Notes under the pieces: model-generated
The model's input: the letters and a program-made list of their open reading frames with translations, nothing else
What the model was told of the DNA's origin: nothing
The model's database searches: none
Made by a program: the position numbers and the translations under genes
From: an uncultured Phascolarctobacterium sp.
GTDB taxonomy: Bacteria > Bacillota > Negativicutes > Acidaminococcales > Acidaminococcaceae
Assembly: GCA_905200645.1 (NCBI GenBank)
Contig: CAJKLD010000002.1
Coordinates: 44,687 to 108,686, forward strand
Direction: 5' to 3'
Length of the DNA stretch: 64,000 nucleotides
Shown here: positions 8,342-17,088 of the stretch, piece after piece
Layout of the letters: each line of letters begins with the position of its first letter
Numbering within the stretch: the first letter of the stretch is position 1

Positions 8342-10246
8342 ATGGATATTTTTAACCGCCAACAATATCTCGCCGCATTGCCTAAAATTCTATTGACGGC
8401 GCTTTTATATGGCTTATCCATTCTTCCCGGCAAAATGCTGCTCATGCTTGTACCAGGAGCCGAAGTGCGTTTCGCAGCCTGCATTCCCGTAATCACAGGC
8501 TTTTTGTGGGGGTCTGCCGGAGCTATCGGCAGCGCGCTGGGTAATTTTATCGGCGATTTTTACAGCGGCGACCCGCTTTTTGTCTGCTTTTGGGGCGCTG
8601 TATGTAATTTTTTTTTAGCGCTTCTGCCTTACAAGCTCTGGTACGGCGTGCGCGCCCAAAATGCGCCGCTTTTTATTTATGATACGCAAAGCTGTATTAA
8701 ATTTTTTGCGATAATTTTTCTGACGGCGCTGAATTTTGCCGCGCTGCTCACCGGTATTACCATCAGTGCGGGAATGCTGGAAAACTCTCGCAGCTTTTTC
8801 ATTTTCTTTTCCAGCAATTTTAATTTTCCCCTGCTCTTCGGCCTGCCAATTTTGCTGTACCTGCGCCGCAAAATAAATTTTTCGCTGCCGGCCCTGCCCC
8901 CGGCAGCTGCTCAAAAATACTCTTGGCAAATATATATTTTAGCTTTAGCCAGCCTTAGCAGCAGCAGCTTTTTATTATACGCTTTTAACGGCGCCAAAGC
9001 AGAAACTGCGCTTGTTTTTTTAGTGGTCAACGCTTTACTATTGGCTTATGTGTGCACGCTTCCGGCGGCTTACAACCCGTCACTGCTCAACTTACAGCCC
9101 AAAAATTATCATTCCATCAGCGCTAAAGCAGCCTCGCTGCTGATGCTGCTGGCGGTAGCAATTATCTGCTTTACTATTTTGCTGGCATATTTCATTCAGC
9201 GCAAAGCTTTTCCCGACGAGGCCGGCTTATCCTTATGGCAATCCTTATTCACCACGCTGCTTATCAGCAGCAACATTATTTTTTTAGCGATATTTTTACT
9301 GCTGCATCGCATGGAGCAGGCTTTAGTGCTGCCGTTGCGCCAACTCACTCACGCGGCCACTAATTTAGTTTCCAGCGGTTATTTGGAGCAGCAGCCTTGC
9401 CGGCAAGCTGCCCAAGCTTACGAAAAAAATCAAGACGAAATCAGCGACCTCTGGACCTCTTTTAATCAAATGTCCTGCGATATCCGCAGCTATATAGACA
9501 ATATGGCCGCCGCTATTGCCGAAAAAGAAAATATAGCGGCGCAGCTTAGCGTAGCCTCGCAAATCCAGCAAAGCATTTTGCCGAACATGATACCAATTAA
9601 CGAGCAGCTAAAAAATTATACTGTTACTGCGGGAATGTTTCCGGCCAAAGAAGTTGGCGGAGATATGTACGACTGCTTTTTCCTGCCGGACGGACGACTG
9701 GCGATTCTCATTGCGGATGTTTCCGGCAAGGGTATGCCTGCCGCGCTGTTTATGATGGCAGCCAAAACACTATTGAAAAGCAACGGCAGCTTAGGCGACC
9801 CGGCAAAAATTTTAAGTGCCGCTAATGACAGCTTAGCAGAAAATAATACTAATATGATGTTTGTCACCGTCTGGCTGGGTATTGTAGATTTAGCCAGCGG
9901 CAAAATGGTTTATGCCAACGCCGGACACAATTACCCGTTATTACAAGAAGAAAACAAGCCGGGCATATGGCTGCGCCAACGTTCAGGTCCGGCCTTGGGT
10001 ATCATTGCAGACCACGTTTATAAAAATTATGAGTTTACGCTGCCTTTCAACAGCAAGCTGCTGCTGTATACGGACGGCATCACGGAAGCAGAAAATCCGC
10101 GCCAAGAATTTTATGGCGAGCAGCGGCTGGAACGGCGCTTTCAGCGCGCGCATATCCCGGAAGACATTCTTTTTTCCGTTTTGGAATTTTCCGAAGATTG
10201 TCCCCAAAGCGACGATATTACCTTTTTATGGCTTAGCCGCAAGTAA
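8342..10246 (+). CDS. Membrane-bound PP2C (SpoIIE/RsbU-type) serine phosphatase
   Basis: 634-residue protein with about ten membrane segments in residues 1-330, a HAMP-like linker (LVLPLRQLTHAATNLV, ~325-345), a short helix, then a PP2C-type SpoIIE phosphatase domain from ~395. The metal-binding motifs are visible in EVGGDMYDCFF, IADVSGKGMPAAL and, near the C-terminus, TDGITEAEN and QSDDITFLW. It should dephosphorylate the STAS protein encoded divergently next door, in response to a membrane or extracellular signal. The N-terminal part resembles MASE-type sensory domains, but the ligand is unknown. GGAGG precedes ATG 8342. Confidence 0.9.
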   Translation: MDIFNRQQYLAALPKILLTALLYGLSILPGKMLLMLVPGAEVRFAACIPVITGFLWGSAGAIGSALGNFIGDFYSGDPLFVCFWGAVCNFFLALLPYKLWYGVRAQNAPLFIYDTQSCIKFFAIIFLTALNFAALLTGITISAGMLENSRSFFIFFSSNFNFPLLFGLPILLYLRRKINFSLPALPPAAAQKYSWQIYILALASLSSSSFLLYAFNGAKAETALVFLVVNALLLAYVCTLPAAYNPSLLNLQPKNYHSISAKAASLLMLLAVAIICFTILLAYFIQRKAFPDEAGLSLWQSLFTTLLISSNIIFLAIFLLLHRMEQALVLPLRQLTHAATNLVSSGYLEQQPCRQAAQAYEKNQDEISDLWTSFNQMSCDIRSYIDNMAAAIAEKENIAAQLSVASQIQQSILPNMIPINEQLKNYTVTAGMFPAKEVGGDMYDCFFLPDGRLAILIADVSGKGMPAALFMMAAKTLLKSNGSLGDPAKILSAANDSLAENNTNMMFVTVWLGIVDLASGKMVYANAGHNYPLLQEENKPGIWLRQRSGPALGIIADHVYKNYEFTLPFNSKLLLYTDGITEAENPRQEFYGEQRLERRFQRAHIPEDILFSVLEFSEDCPQSDDITFLWLSRK

Positions 10247-10305
10247 ACGCATTTACACTTTATGTAGAATATTCGTTCCCAGCGCACTTCACGCAGGGAA
10301 GCAAA

Positions 10306-10336
10306 AACGCCCCGAAATTTCGGGGCGTTAATTTTT
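10306..10336. terminator. Bidirectional rho-independent terminator
   Basis: Perfect 12-base palindromic stem AACGCCCCGAAA/TTTCGGGGCGTT, followed by AATTTTTT on the plus strand and TTTTTGC on the minus strand. It ends both the phosphatase gene and the peptide export operon, which converge here. Confidence 0.9.
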
Positions 10337-10656
10337 TAACGCAGCCTGCCGGCGATATCCAGTGGAACAATACTATTGCCGCGGCTCTTTTGTGTTTCAA
10401 GATAATCATCAATTTTATCAACGCTTACCGACATAGCGCTTTGAAAGCCGCTGGTTCCTATACTAATTTTTTTGGTTGCAAGATCATAGGTGGCAGTACC
10501 GCTTACATATACAGTATCTACTACTAATTTGCCATATTGATTAGTAAAAGGCTTGCCATAATAAAGAGTCCCGGCGCCGCCTGCTACATTTTCCAGTTCT
10601 TCTTCCGTCAATTGTTCAATTTTTGCCTTGTCGATAAATTCTTTGTTCTTATCCAC
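10336..10656 (-). CDS. Double-glycine leader peptide precursor 1 (106 aa, long Cys-free cargo)
   Basis: The N-terminal ~27 residues form a leader ending LTEEELENVAGG, the double-glycine type cut by C39 peptidases. The remaining ~79 residues contain no cysteine, are rich in Gly, Ser, Thr and Val with alternating beta-strand character, and end GNSIVPLDIAGRLR. The start is GTG 10656 behind AAGGAG. It is the last gene of the export operon, just before a strong terminator. The leader resembles those of precursors 2 and 3; the cargo does not resemble a bacteriocin family I can name, and it could be a small secreted protein. Confidence 0.75.
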   Translation of the reverse strand: MDKNKEFIDKAKIEQLTEEELENVAGGAGTLYYGKPFTNQYGKLVVDTVYVSGTATYDLATKKISIGTSGFQSAMSVSVDKIDDYLETQKSRGNSIVPLDIAGRLR

Positions 10657-10682
10657 GTTGTTTCTCCTTCCGTTATTTAATA

Positions 10683-10853
10683 TTACTTATTTCTACAACC
10701 TTGCCATCTCGTCTTCCCAGGTTTAAAGCTACTTCCTCCTCCGACAGCCTGTTCCAGTTCCTCATCCGTAAGCAGTGCTGCTTTTTCTTTAACAGAAAAT
10801 TTATGTTCATCATTATCAGCAAGCTTTTTCTTCTCAAAAGAATTTTTCTTCAT
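10683..10853 (-). CDS. Double-glycine leader peptide precursor 2 (56 aa, 17-residue cationic core)
   Basis: The leader is highly charged and ends LTDEELEQAVGG, matching the C39-peptidase type. The predicted mature part is GSSFKPGKTRWQGCRNK: 17 residues, net positive, one Trp and one Cys. Start ATG 10853 is chosen over an upstream in-frame ATG because GGAG sits at proper distance. It lies between precursors 1 and 3. No lanthipeptide, YcaO or radical-SAM modifying enzyme is adjacent, so the core may be exported unmodified or as a disulfide dimer. Function unknown. Confidence 0.75.
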   Translation of the reverse strand: MKKNSFEKKKLADNDEHKFSVKEKAALLTDEELEQAVGGGSSFKPGKTRWQGCRNK

Positions 10854-10870
10854 ACTTACTCCTTCTTTCA

Positions 10871-11107
10871 TTATTTATTTGCCAAAGATTTTACTTTCCC
10901 CACAACAGCATAATATTGCCCCGGTGCTTTTATCACTGTCTGATTAGCAGAACCTGAATTATTTACTTCCATTTGAAACCTCACAGCTGCTTCATCCATG
11001 ATTAAGGCCGGCAGGGGAACTAACTCTATCAGCGGACTTTCGCCGCCGCTGGCCTGCGCCAGATCTTCATCCGTCAGCTTTTGCTTATTTATATCAGTCT
11101 TAATCAT
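10871..11107 (-). CDS. Double-glycine leader peptide precursor 3 (78 aa)
   Basis: Short leader MIKTDINKQKLTDEDLAQASGG followed by a ~56-residue Cys-free cargo beginning ESPLIELVPLPAL and ending VGKVKSLANK. A longer frame extends upstream to 11206, but ATG 11107 has GAGGAG at seven bases and begins directly with the leader, so it is the real start. It follows the ABC exporter gene by 107 bp and is the first of three cargo genes. The leader motif LT(D/E)E(D/E)L is shared with the other two; the cargo is unlike both. Confidence 0.75.
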   Translation of the reverse strand: MIKTDINKQKLTDEDLAQASGGESPLIELVPLPALIMDEAAVRFQMEVNNSGSANQTVIKAPGQYYAVVGKVKSLANK

Positions 11108-11214
11108 AATAAATTCTCCTCGTAACAAGCAAGCTAATTTTATTCGCCAAGTCATAAGCATTTTATAATTTCTTCGACAACGCGCAGAAAAAATCCTGCT
11201 TGGCAAATTTTATT

Positions 11215-13923
11215 TTACGTCAGCTGCCTGCGCGCCAATTCGGCAAAACTGCCGTTTCTATCCATCAGCTCCGCGTAGCTGCCTTCTTCCACAATGCGCC
11301 CCTTATCCATCACCAAAATACGATTCACATTTTTTATCGTGCTCAAGCGATGCGCAATAATCAACCGCGTGCAGCGCATTTCATTAAGACTTTTGCTGAC
11401 AACAGCTTGCGTAGTATTATCCAACGCGCTGGTTGCCTCATCCAGCATCAGTACTCTAGGATTATGAACAATACTGCGCGCCAGCAAAATACGCTGCCGC
11501 TGCCCGCCGGAAATATTGCCGGAACCTTCACTTATCATAGTGTGCATCTGCATGGGCATTTCCCGAATATCCTGCGCCAACCCGACGCGCTCCGCAGCCT
11601 TCCACGCATCATCTATGGTTAAGCCGCCCGACGCACCGATAATATTTTCAAAAATAGTTCCGGCCATCAGCTTGCCATTTTGCAAAACTACGCCCAGTTG
11701 ACTGCGTACAGAAGCTACATTCAGTTCCGCCAAATCCATATTATCGTAATACACAGCGCCGCGCAGAGGTTTTTCAAAGCCTAAAAGCAAACGCAGCAAC
11801 GTAGATTTACCGCAGCCGCTGCGGCCTACAATAGCCACCGCTTCACCGGCATTGATAAATAAATTCAAATCTCGCAGCACCTCCGGGCCATCTTTGGAAT
11901 AAGCAAAGCTTAAATGCCGCAGCTCCAACTCGCCGGAAAGGCGCCCTGCCTCCAATTTTTCGTCTGACTGTTCGGGCACGGCTTCCAATAAAGGACGCAG
12001 ATTTTCAATCTGCGGCTGCACGCTGAAAAAGCTGGCAGCTAACGGCACCATGTTTAACAGCGTAGCGTTAAAAGCAGAATACGCCGCCTGAAAAGCGATA
12101 AACTCCGCATAGCTCATAGCAGCCTGCGCAAAATTTGCGCCGCCCGCCTGACTTTCAATACCGTGCATAGCAATGTAATACAAAAGTAAGCTTAAAAGCA
12201 AGGGCTGCCCCATATTGATAATGGCGCTGAAATTATTTTGCCAGCGCAGCTTTAAATTCCACTTCCATTGCTCGCCAAAGCATTTGGCCCACAAATAAAA
12301 AGCCTGCTCTTCTGCGCCCTGAATGCGGAATTTGGCTAAGCCGTTAAAAATTTGCACCACCTTAGCCGAGGTTTTATTATCTGCGTTAATCATGTGCCGC
12401 TGAAAGTTGATAACGCGCCGATAAATAAACGCCGTGATGATAAAATATACCAGCCATAGACACAATGCGGTCAGCGTCAGCTTGAAGCTGTAATAGCACA
12501 TCAAAAAAACGCTCCACAGCGAAAAAATCACATTAAATACGCTGCTGATAAAATCGCCTGTGACAAAAGTTTTGATGGCGTTAATGCCCTGCATTCTGCC
12601 TAACAGCTCGCCTGTTTCATATTTTTTGAAGAAATCGGCGGGCATAGCCAAAAGGCGCGACCACAACGCCGCTTCCGTAGCGATATTCAAATGGTTAGAA
12701 ATACGCAGCACGGCGATAGAACGTACTAAGGACAACGCCGCCGTAGTAAAGCCAACCACTAAAATAACCTGCGTAAGCGTAGTTAAGCCCTGGCGGTCGC
12801 CAATAGGAATAACATCGCTGAAAATAGATTTGCTGATAATAGGCGTAACCAGCGGCGTGAGCCCTGCAAAAAAGCTGGCCAGCACAATGGTTATATAATC
12901 GTTACGCCAGCATTGGCGCAGCATAAATTGCAGTAAATCCTTAATTCTCAACGCGCGCTGGGGAAATCCCGCATAGCAGGCGTAAGCTGCGTTGCTCAAT
13001 TCAGCCGCCAGCTCTGCGTTCAGCTCGGTTTTGCTGCCGTCGGCTGCATATAAATAATATTTTTCGGGAGTTTCCGGCAGAGCCGCCAGCCATTCCTTAT
13101 CGCGCTGCACCAACAACACGCCGCTGTCGCGGCTAAACCATTCTTCCTCTAAAACCACACGGCGCAGCCGCACGCCGCCTTTGACCAGCAAACGTTTAAG
13201 AATTGCAAAATCACTTTGCCGCTGCTTCAATTCCTTAGGCAGCGTCATACCCTCTATTTCCATTTGAAAATGCCCGCCTATGCGTCTGGCCAGCTGTGTT
13301 AAACCGTCGCTGTCGCCATAAATCGGCGCAAAAGCGTCTTCCTCGCCTGTCAAAATATTGATGGACGCATCTATCAGCTTTTGCTTTTTCTGACGGCGCA
13401 CTTCCAAACGCTGCGAAAAATATTTGCGCAGGGAATTAAACTGTCCGCTTAAAAACATTGCCAAAATATTTTCATGCTCCAAAAAGGTAAGCCATAACTG
13501 CTCGTCTTTCACATGCAATAAAAAATCTGTTTTGTTCCAGCCGCCAACATAGTCGTCATTACGCACAGCAAAAAAACGCAGCCACGGCAGCACCAGCAAT
13601 GATTTAAACCAATCGCGCATACCATCGCGCAAACCGGCAGCGTCGCCGATACAATTTTCCGCAGCATCAGCAGCGTTGTAAATTGCCAGCTCTACTGGTT
13701 TTTTGGCATATAAAAAGATTTCTAATTTTTGAAACTCATCATAAAGGCCAAACACATACTGCCCTTTGCCGCGTTCCAGCAAAAACATGCGTTCTCTGCC
13801 GTCGCCGGTCGCGGCATAAACGTCTACGGCGCCTCTCAAAACTACAGCCACGGCGCCCTCTTGTTCCAACTTTAGGCATTGCCCGGAAGCGAGCGTCATT
13901 TGTTTTGCTTTACTTAAACTCAT
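11215..13923 (-). CDS. NHLM-type peptide exporter ABC transporter 2 (permease/ATPase)
   Basis: 902-residue half-transporter matching the NHLM bacteriocin export ABC protein 2 architecture. A long N-terminal part (~1-350) begins with a cyclic-nucleotide-binding-like beta roll and lacks a C39 peptidase. Six membrane segments lie at ~365-620, with the nucleotide-binding domain in the last ~240 residues. Walker A is GRSGCGKST, the signature is NISGGQRQRI, Walker B is VLMLDEATSALD, and the H loop is AHRLSTI. It overlaps the upstream ABC gene by four bases (ATGA), implying coupled translation and probably a heterodimer. Confidence 0.9.
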   Translation of the reverse strand: MSLSKAKQMTLASGQCLKLEQEGAVAVVLRGAVDVYAATGDGRERMFLLERGKGQYVFGLYDEFQKLEIFLYAKKPVELAIYNAADAAENCIGDAAGLRDGMRDWFKSLLVLPWLRFFAVRNDDYVGGWNKTDFLLHVKDEQLWLTFLEHENILAMFLSGQFNSLRKYFSQRLEVRRQKKQKLIDASINILTGEEDAFAPIYGDSDGLTQLARRIGGHFQMEIEGMTLPKELKQRQSDFAILKRLLVKGGVRLRRVVLEEEWFSRDSGVLLVQRDKEWLAALPETPEKYYLYAADGSKTELNAELAAELSNAAYACYAGFPQRALRIKDLLQFMLRQCWRNDYITIVLASFFAGLTPLVTPIISKSIFSDVIPIGDRQGLTTLTQVILVVGFTTAALSLVRSIAVLRISNHLNIATEAALWSRLLAMPADFFKKYETGELLGRMQGINAIKTFVTGDFISSVFNVIFSLWSVFLMCYYSFKLTLTALCLWLVYFIITAFIYRRVINFQRHMINADNKTSAKVVQIFNGLAKFRIQGAEEQAFYLWAKCFGEQWKWNLKLRWQNNFSAIINMGQPLLLSLLLYYIAMHGIESQAGGANFAQAAMSYAEFIAFQAAYSAFNATLLNMVPLAASFFSVQPQIENLRPLLEAVPEQSDEKLEAGRLSGELELRHLSFAYSKDGPEVLRDLNLFINAGEAVAIVGRSGCGKSTLLRLLLGFEKPLRGAVYYDNMDLAELNVASVRSQLGVVLQNGKLMAGTIFENIIGASGGLTIDDAWKAAERVGLAQDIREMPMQMHTMISEGSGNISGGQRQRILLARSIVHNPRVLMLDEATSALDNTTQAVVSKSLNEMRCTRLIIAHRLSTIKNVNRILVMDKGRIVEEGSYAELMDRNGSFAELARRQLT

Positions 13924-16118
13924 AACGCCGCACCTCCTTGAGTATCTTCATTATCCGCTATCAAACCTGCGTAAACACCGCCTTGGGCCAACAGTTCTTC
14001 ATGCCGGCCGCGTTCCACTGCCCGGCCATGGTCAATAACTATAATTTCGTCACAGTCGCGTATAGTGCTCAAACGGTGAGCTACCACAATACAGGTACAG
14101 CCTCTGCGTCTGATATTTTCCATTACTTCCAGTTCTGTCAAGGGGTCTAAAGCGCTGGTAGCTTCGTCCAGCACCAAAATAGAGGGATTGACTGCCAGCG
14201 CGCGGGCAATTTCCAAGCGCTGACGCTGACCGCCGCTGAAATTAAATCCGCCCTCGCCCACATGATGCTCGTAACCGCCGTCTAAGCGCAAAATATCATC
14301 ATGGATGCACGCATCCTTAGCGGCGCGGATAACGTCACTGCGGCGGATGGAGCTATCAAACAAGGTCAAATTTTCTTCAATAGTTCCCGACAGCAAAAAA
14401 ATATCCTGGTCAACAGCGGCAAGAGAATTGCATAACACCTCGTGAGGAATCTTCTCTCTGGCGTAACCGTCAAACAGCACTTGTCCGCTCCACTCTTTAT
14501 AAATGCCCGTTATCAGCTTAGCGATAGTTGATTTGCCGCTGCCGCTGCCGCCAACCAGCGCCACCCAGGCTCCCGGCTCTAAATGCAAATCAAAATTATT
14601 TACTAAGGGCTTCGCCAAAACGCTATAACCAAAAGCGATATTGCGCAGCTCTACCTCACCCCATAGTCTGTCTCTGCCGATGGAAGCAGGCTGCTGCTCG
14701 GGATAATTCAAGCTGTCGCGATTATAACGCATAACGTCATCCAAACGCTTCATCTGCATTTCTGTATTTTGCAGCGTATCCGCCAAGCCTAAAAGCTTGT
14801 TAAAGGGCTCCTGAAAATTTCCCATCAAGCCCTGAAAAGCTACAAAAATACCGGCTGTCATAGCGCCGTCCATAATGGAAAAACCGCCGACAGTCATAAT
14901 CAACGCAGAATTGATACCGCCTAAAAGCAACGGCAGCATTTGTACCGACATATTATATAAAGCCATTTTTTGGCTGCCGTCCAGCACGCGGCTGCGATAG
15001 CCCACCCATTTCGCAAAAAATTCGTCCTCTGTGCCGTTGGCTTTTAAGGTTTCCATCATCTGCAGGCCATTCATAGCTACGCCATATTCTTTGGCAGCAT
15101 CCTGCTGTACCTTCATGGCCATTTCCAAAAGATGCGGTCTTACAATAAAAAACACCAAAACACTGATTAAACTGAAGCCTACGCCAATAATGGTCAGCAC
15201 TACATTATAATGTAATAATAACACCAAAAAGAACAGCGCTATAAAAAAATCCAATACAGCCGTAGCCGCCGAGCCGGTAAGCACCTCCGCTACGGTTTCA
15301 ACATAGCTTACGCGGGAAGCAACCTCGCTGCTAAAACGCTGTTGAAAAAAATCCATGGGCAGTCTAAGCAAATGCCAAAAAAATCGCGAGGACTCAGCAA
15401 TAGTTAAGCGTGCCTGCCATTTAGTCAAGCACCAGCAGCGCAGCCACACTAACAGCGCTTCAATGACAAAAACCACCAGCATCAGCAGCGTTACGTCTGT
15501 CATCCATTCCTTATGCTTACCCGACAAAATATCATCTAAAAACACCTGCGTAAATACAGGCTGCGCCAGCTGCGGTACAATCAAAAACAGGCAGATAAGC
15601 ATCACAAAAAGAGCAGGCAGCTCTTCGCCTTTAAGACGTTTTATAACTTCCTTGTAAATGCTGTATTTTTCTCCGCTGGGCTGAAAATTTTCGGTCGGAG
15701 TTATTTCTAAGGCTATGCCGGTATAGCTGCCATAAAAGCTTGCAAAAGATATACGGCGGTGTCCCACTGCCGGGTCATTAATGTAAACCGTATCTCCCTT
15801 GATACCTTCTAAAACCACAAAATGATTAAACTCCCAGTGTATCAGCATGGGATAAGCTGCGTCGCGCAAGGCTTCCGCCGGATAACGATAGCCGTTGGCA
15901 TTAAATCCCCAGCGGCGCGCAGCCTTAACAATATTCGCCGCCGAAACGCCGTCGCGGTTGACACCGCACTCCTGCCGCAGCTTTTCCAGCGGCAGCCACA
16001 AACCGTAATAGGCAAAGATCATGCACAAAGAGGCAGCGCCGCATTCCACTGCTTCCATTTGCAGTACGGTCGGCGTTTTTACACGCTTTCCTTCTGCTTG
16101 CTTAAAAATATTATCCAT
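13920..16118 (-). CDS. NHLM-type peptide exporter ABC transporter 1 with C39 peptidase
   Basis: 732-residue peptidase-containing ABC transporter. The C39 domain (~1-150) has the catalytic Cys in MEAVECGAASL, His in FNHFVVLEG and Asp in INDPAVGHR, so it should cut leaders after Gly-Gly. Six membrane segments and an ATPase domain follow, with Walker A GGSGSGKST, signature NFSGGQRQRL and Walker B ILVLDEATSALD. ATG 16118 is preferred to a TTG two codons upstream because GAGG is eight bases away. The three double-glycine peptides downstream are its expected cargo. Confidence 0.92.
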   Translation of the reverse strand: MDNIFKQAEGKRVKTPTVLQMEAVECGAASLCMIFAYYGLWLPLEKLRQECGVNRDGVSAANIVKAARRWGFNANGYRYPAEALRDAAYPMLIHWEFNHFVVLEGIKGDTVYINDPAVGHRRISFASFYGSYTGIALEITPTENFQPSGEKYSIYKEVIKRLKGEELPALFVMLICLFLIVPQLAQPVFTQVFLDDILSGKHKEWMTDVTLLMLVVFVIEALLVWLRCWCLTKWQARLTIAESSRFFWHLLRLPMDFFQQRFSSEVASRVSYVETVAEVLTGSAATAVLDFFIALFFLVLLLHYNVVLTIIGVGFSLISVLVFFIVRPHLLEMAMKVQQDAAKEYGVAMNGLQMMETLKANGTEDEFFAKWVGYRSRVLDGSQKMALYNMSVQMLPLLLGGINSALIMTVGGFSIMDGAMTAGIFVAFQGLMGNFQEPFNKLLGLADTLQNTEMQMKRLDDVMRYNRDSLNYPEQQPASIGRDRLWGEVELRNIAFGYSVLAKPLVNNFDLHLEPGAWVALVGGSGSGKSTIAKLITGIYKEWSGQVLFDGYAREKIPHEVLCNSLAAVDQDIFLLSGTIEENLTLFDSSIRRSDVIRAAKDACIHDDILRLDGGYEHHVGEGGFNFSGGQRQRLEIARALAVNPSILVLDEATSALDPLTELEVMENIRRRGCTCIVVAHRLSTIRDCDEIIVIDHGRAVERGRHEELLAQGGVYAGLIADNEDTQGGAAL

Positions 16119-16128
16119 TTTCAACGCC

Positions 16129-17088
16129 TCATCTGCTTCTCAGCCAATGACTAAGCTTGTAAAAAACCTTTTCAATCGGCGGCTTACGGTCCACCACTAC
16201 AAAACCGCTGCATACGCTGCCGGAAGTTATTTTTTTATGCTCCCCCAAACGAGAGGTCCACAAAAAACCGGATTTAGATTTAGGGTCTTTTACTAACTCA
16301 AAGGTTACCTCGCTGACAGCTCCATCATTTTTTGCCAGCAGCCACTGCACCAGCTGCTGATTGCCCAGCTTGTTAATCATGCCTTCGGCGGAAGCCGGAT
16401 AGCGTGATACTGAGCGCACTACAGCCACCATGCTGCCGTTTTCGCCGGCATTGCTGCCATTGGGCGAAACCTGCATAGTCATACCGGGAATAATGCGCTT
16501 GCCATCCATAACCGGAACATACAGCACGCCCTGCAAATCATCGCGACCCTCGTCACGGCGCAAGGTACAAATCGTTCCGCCAGCCGATAAAATTGCTTCG
16601 GGCATCACCAACACCTCGTCTACAATACCGTCGTAGCCGCTGACAATAATTTCGCTGATATTTTGCTGATAACGCTTGGCATCATAATTAGCGGCGCTGT
16701 TGACAGCCTCGCGCTCATTTTCTGCCAAAAACATACCGGAGCGGGCAATTTTACTTTCTACATCCTGCGAAGGCTGCTCCAACGTAGCGATAACGTCGCC
16801 CTTGCGCACCTGCGTGCCGGGGGCAACCAACACGCGCTCCACCTTGCCGCCGACCACGGACGAAACGTTAGCTACGCCGCCTGCGTCCAGCAATATTCCC
16901 GTTCCTTCCACTTTATCTATAATCGCGCCGAAAATTGACCACATTAACAGGGAAAAAATCATGATGCCCAAAGCAGCCAAGCCTATCCAGCTGATAGGCG
17001 TAGTTACCTGCAGCAGCTTATCGATATTTTCCGGACTGCGCTGCTTATCCATAGCCGCCTTACTGAAAATATCTTTATTTTGCGCCAT
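16129..17088 (-). CDS. NHLM-type secretion adaptor (HlyD family)
   Basis: 319-residue membrane fusion protein: cytoplasmic N-terminus, one membrane helix near residues 35-55, then a biotinyl-lipoyl-like hairpin (VEGTGILLDAGGVANV, VRKGDVIATL). Size and the N-terminal pattern fit the NHLM bacteriocin secretion HlyD subfamily. It would bridge the ABC exporter to the outer membrane in this diderm. It overlaps the upstream adaptor by 14 bp and ends 10 bp before the C39 ABC gene. Confidence 0.88.
   Translation of the reverse strand: MAQNKDIFSKAAMDKQRSPENIDKLLQVTTPISWIGLAALGIMIFSLLMWSIFGAIIDKVEGTGILLDAGGVANVSSVVGGKVERVLVAPGTQVRKGDVIATLEQPSQDVESKIARSGMFLAENEREAVNSAANYDAKRYQQNISEIIVSGYDGIVDEVLVMPEAILSAGGTICTLRRDEGRDDLQGVLYVPVMDGKRIIPGMTMQVSPNGSNAGENGSMVAVVRSVSRYPASAEGMINKLGNQQLVQWLLAKNDGAVSEVTFELVKDPKSKSGFLWTSRLGEHKKITSGSVCSGFVVVDRKPPIEKVFYKLSHWLRSR

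Noticed and set aside
8677..8929. Minus-strand ORFs within the phosphatase gene, and similar frames opposite ade, azgA, metG and hem genes
   Set aside because: Overlapping antisense frames without ribosome sites, fully covered by well-supported genes.
16118..16124. TTG start of the C39 ABC transporter
   Set aside because: ATG 16118 has the better spaced GAGG site and the same N-terminal sequence.
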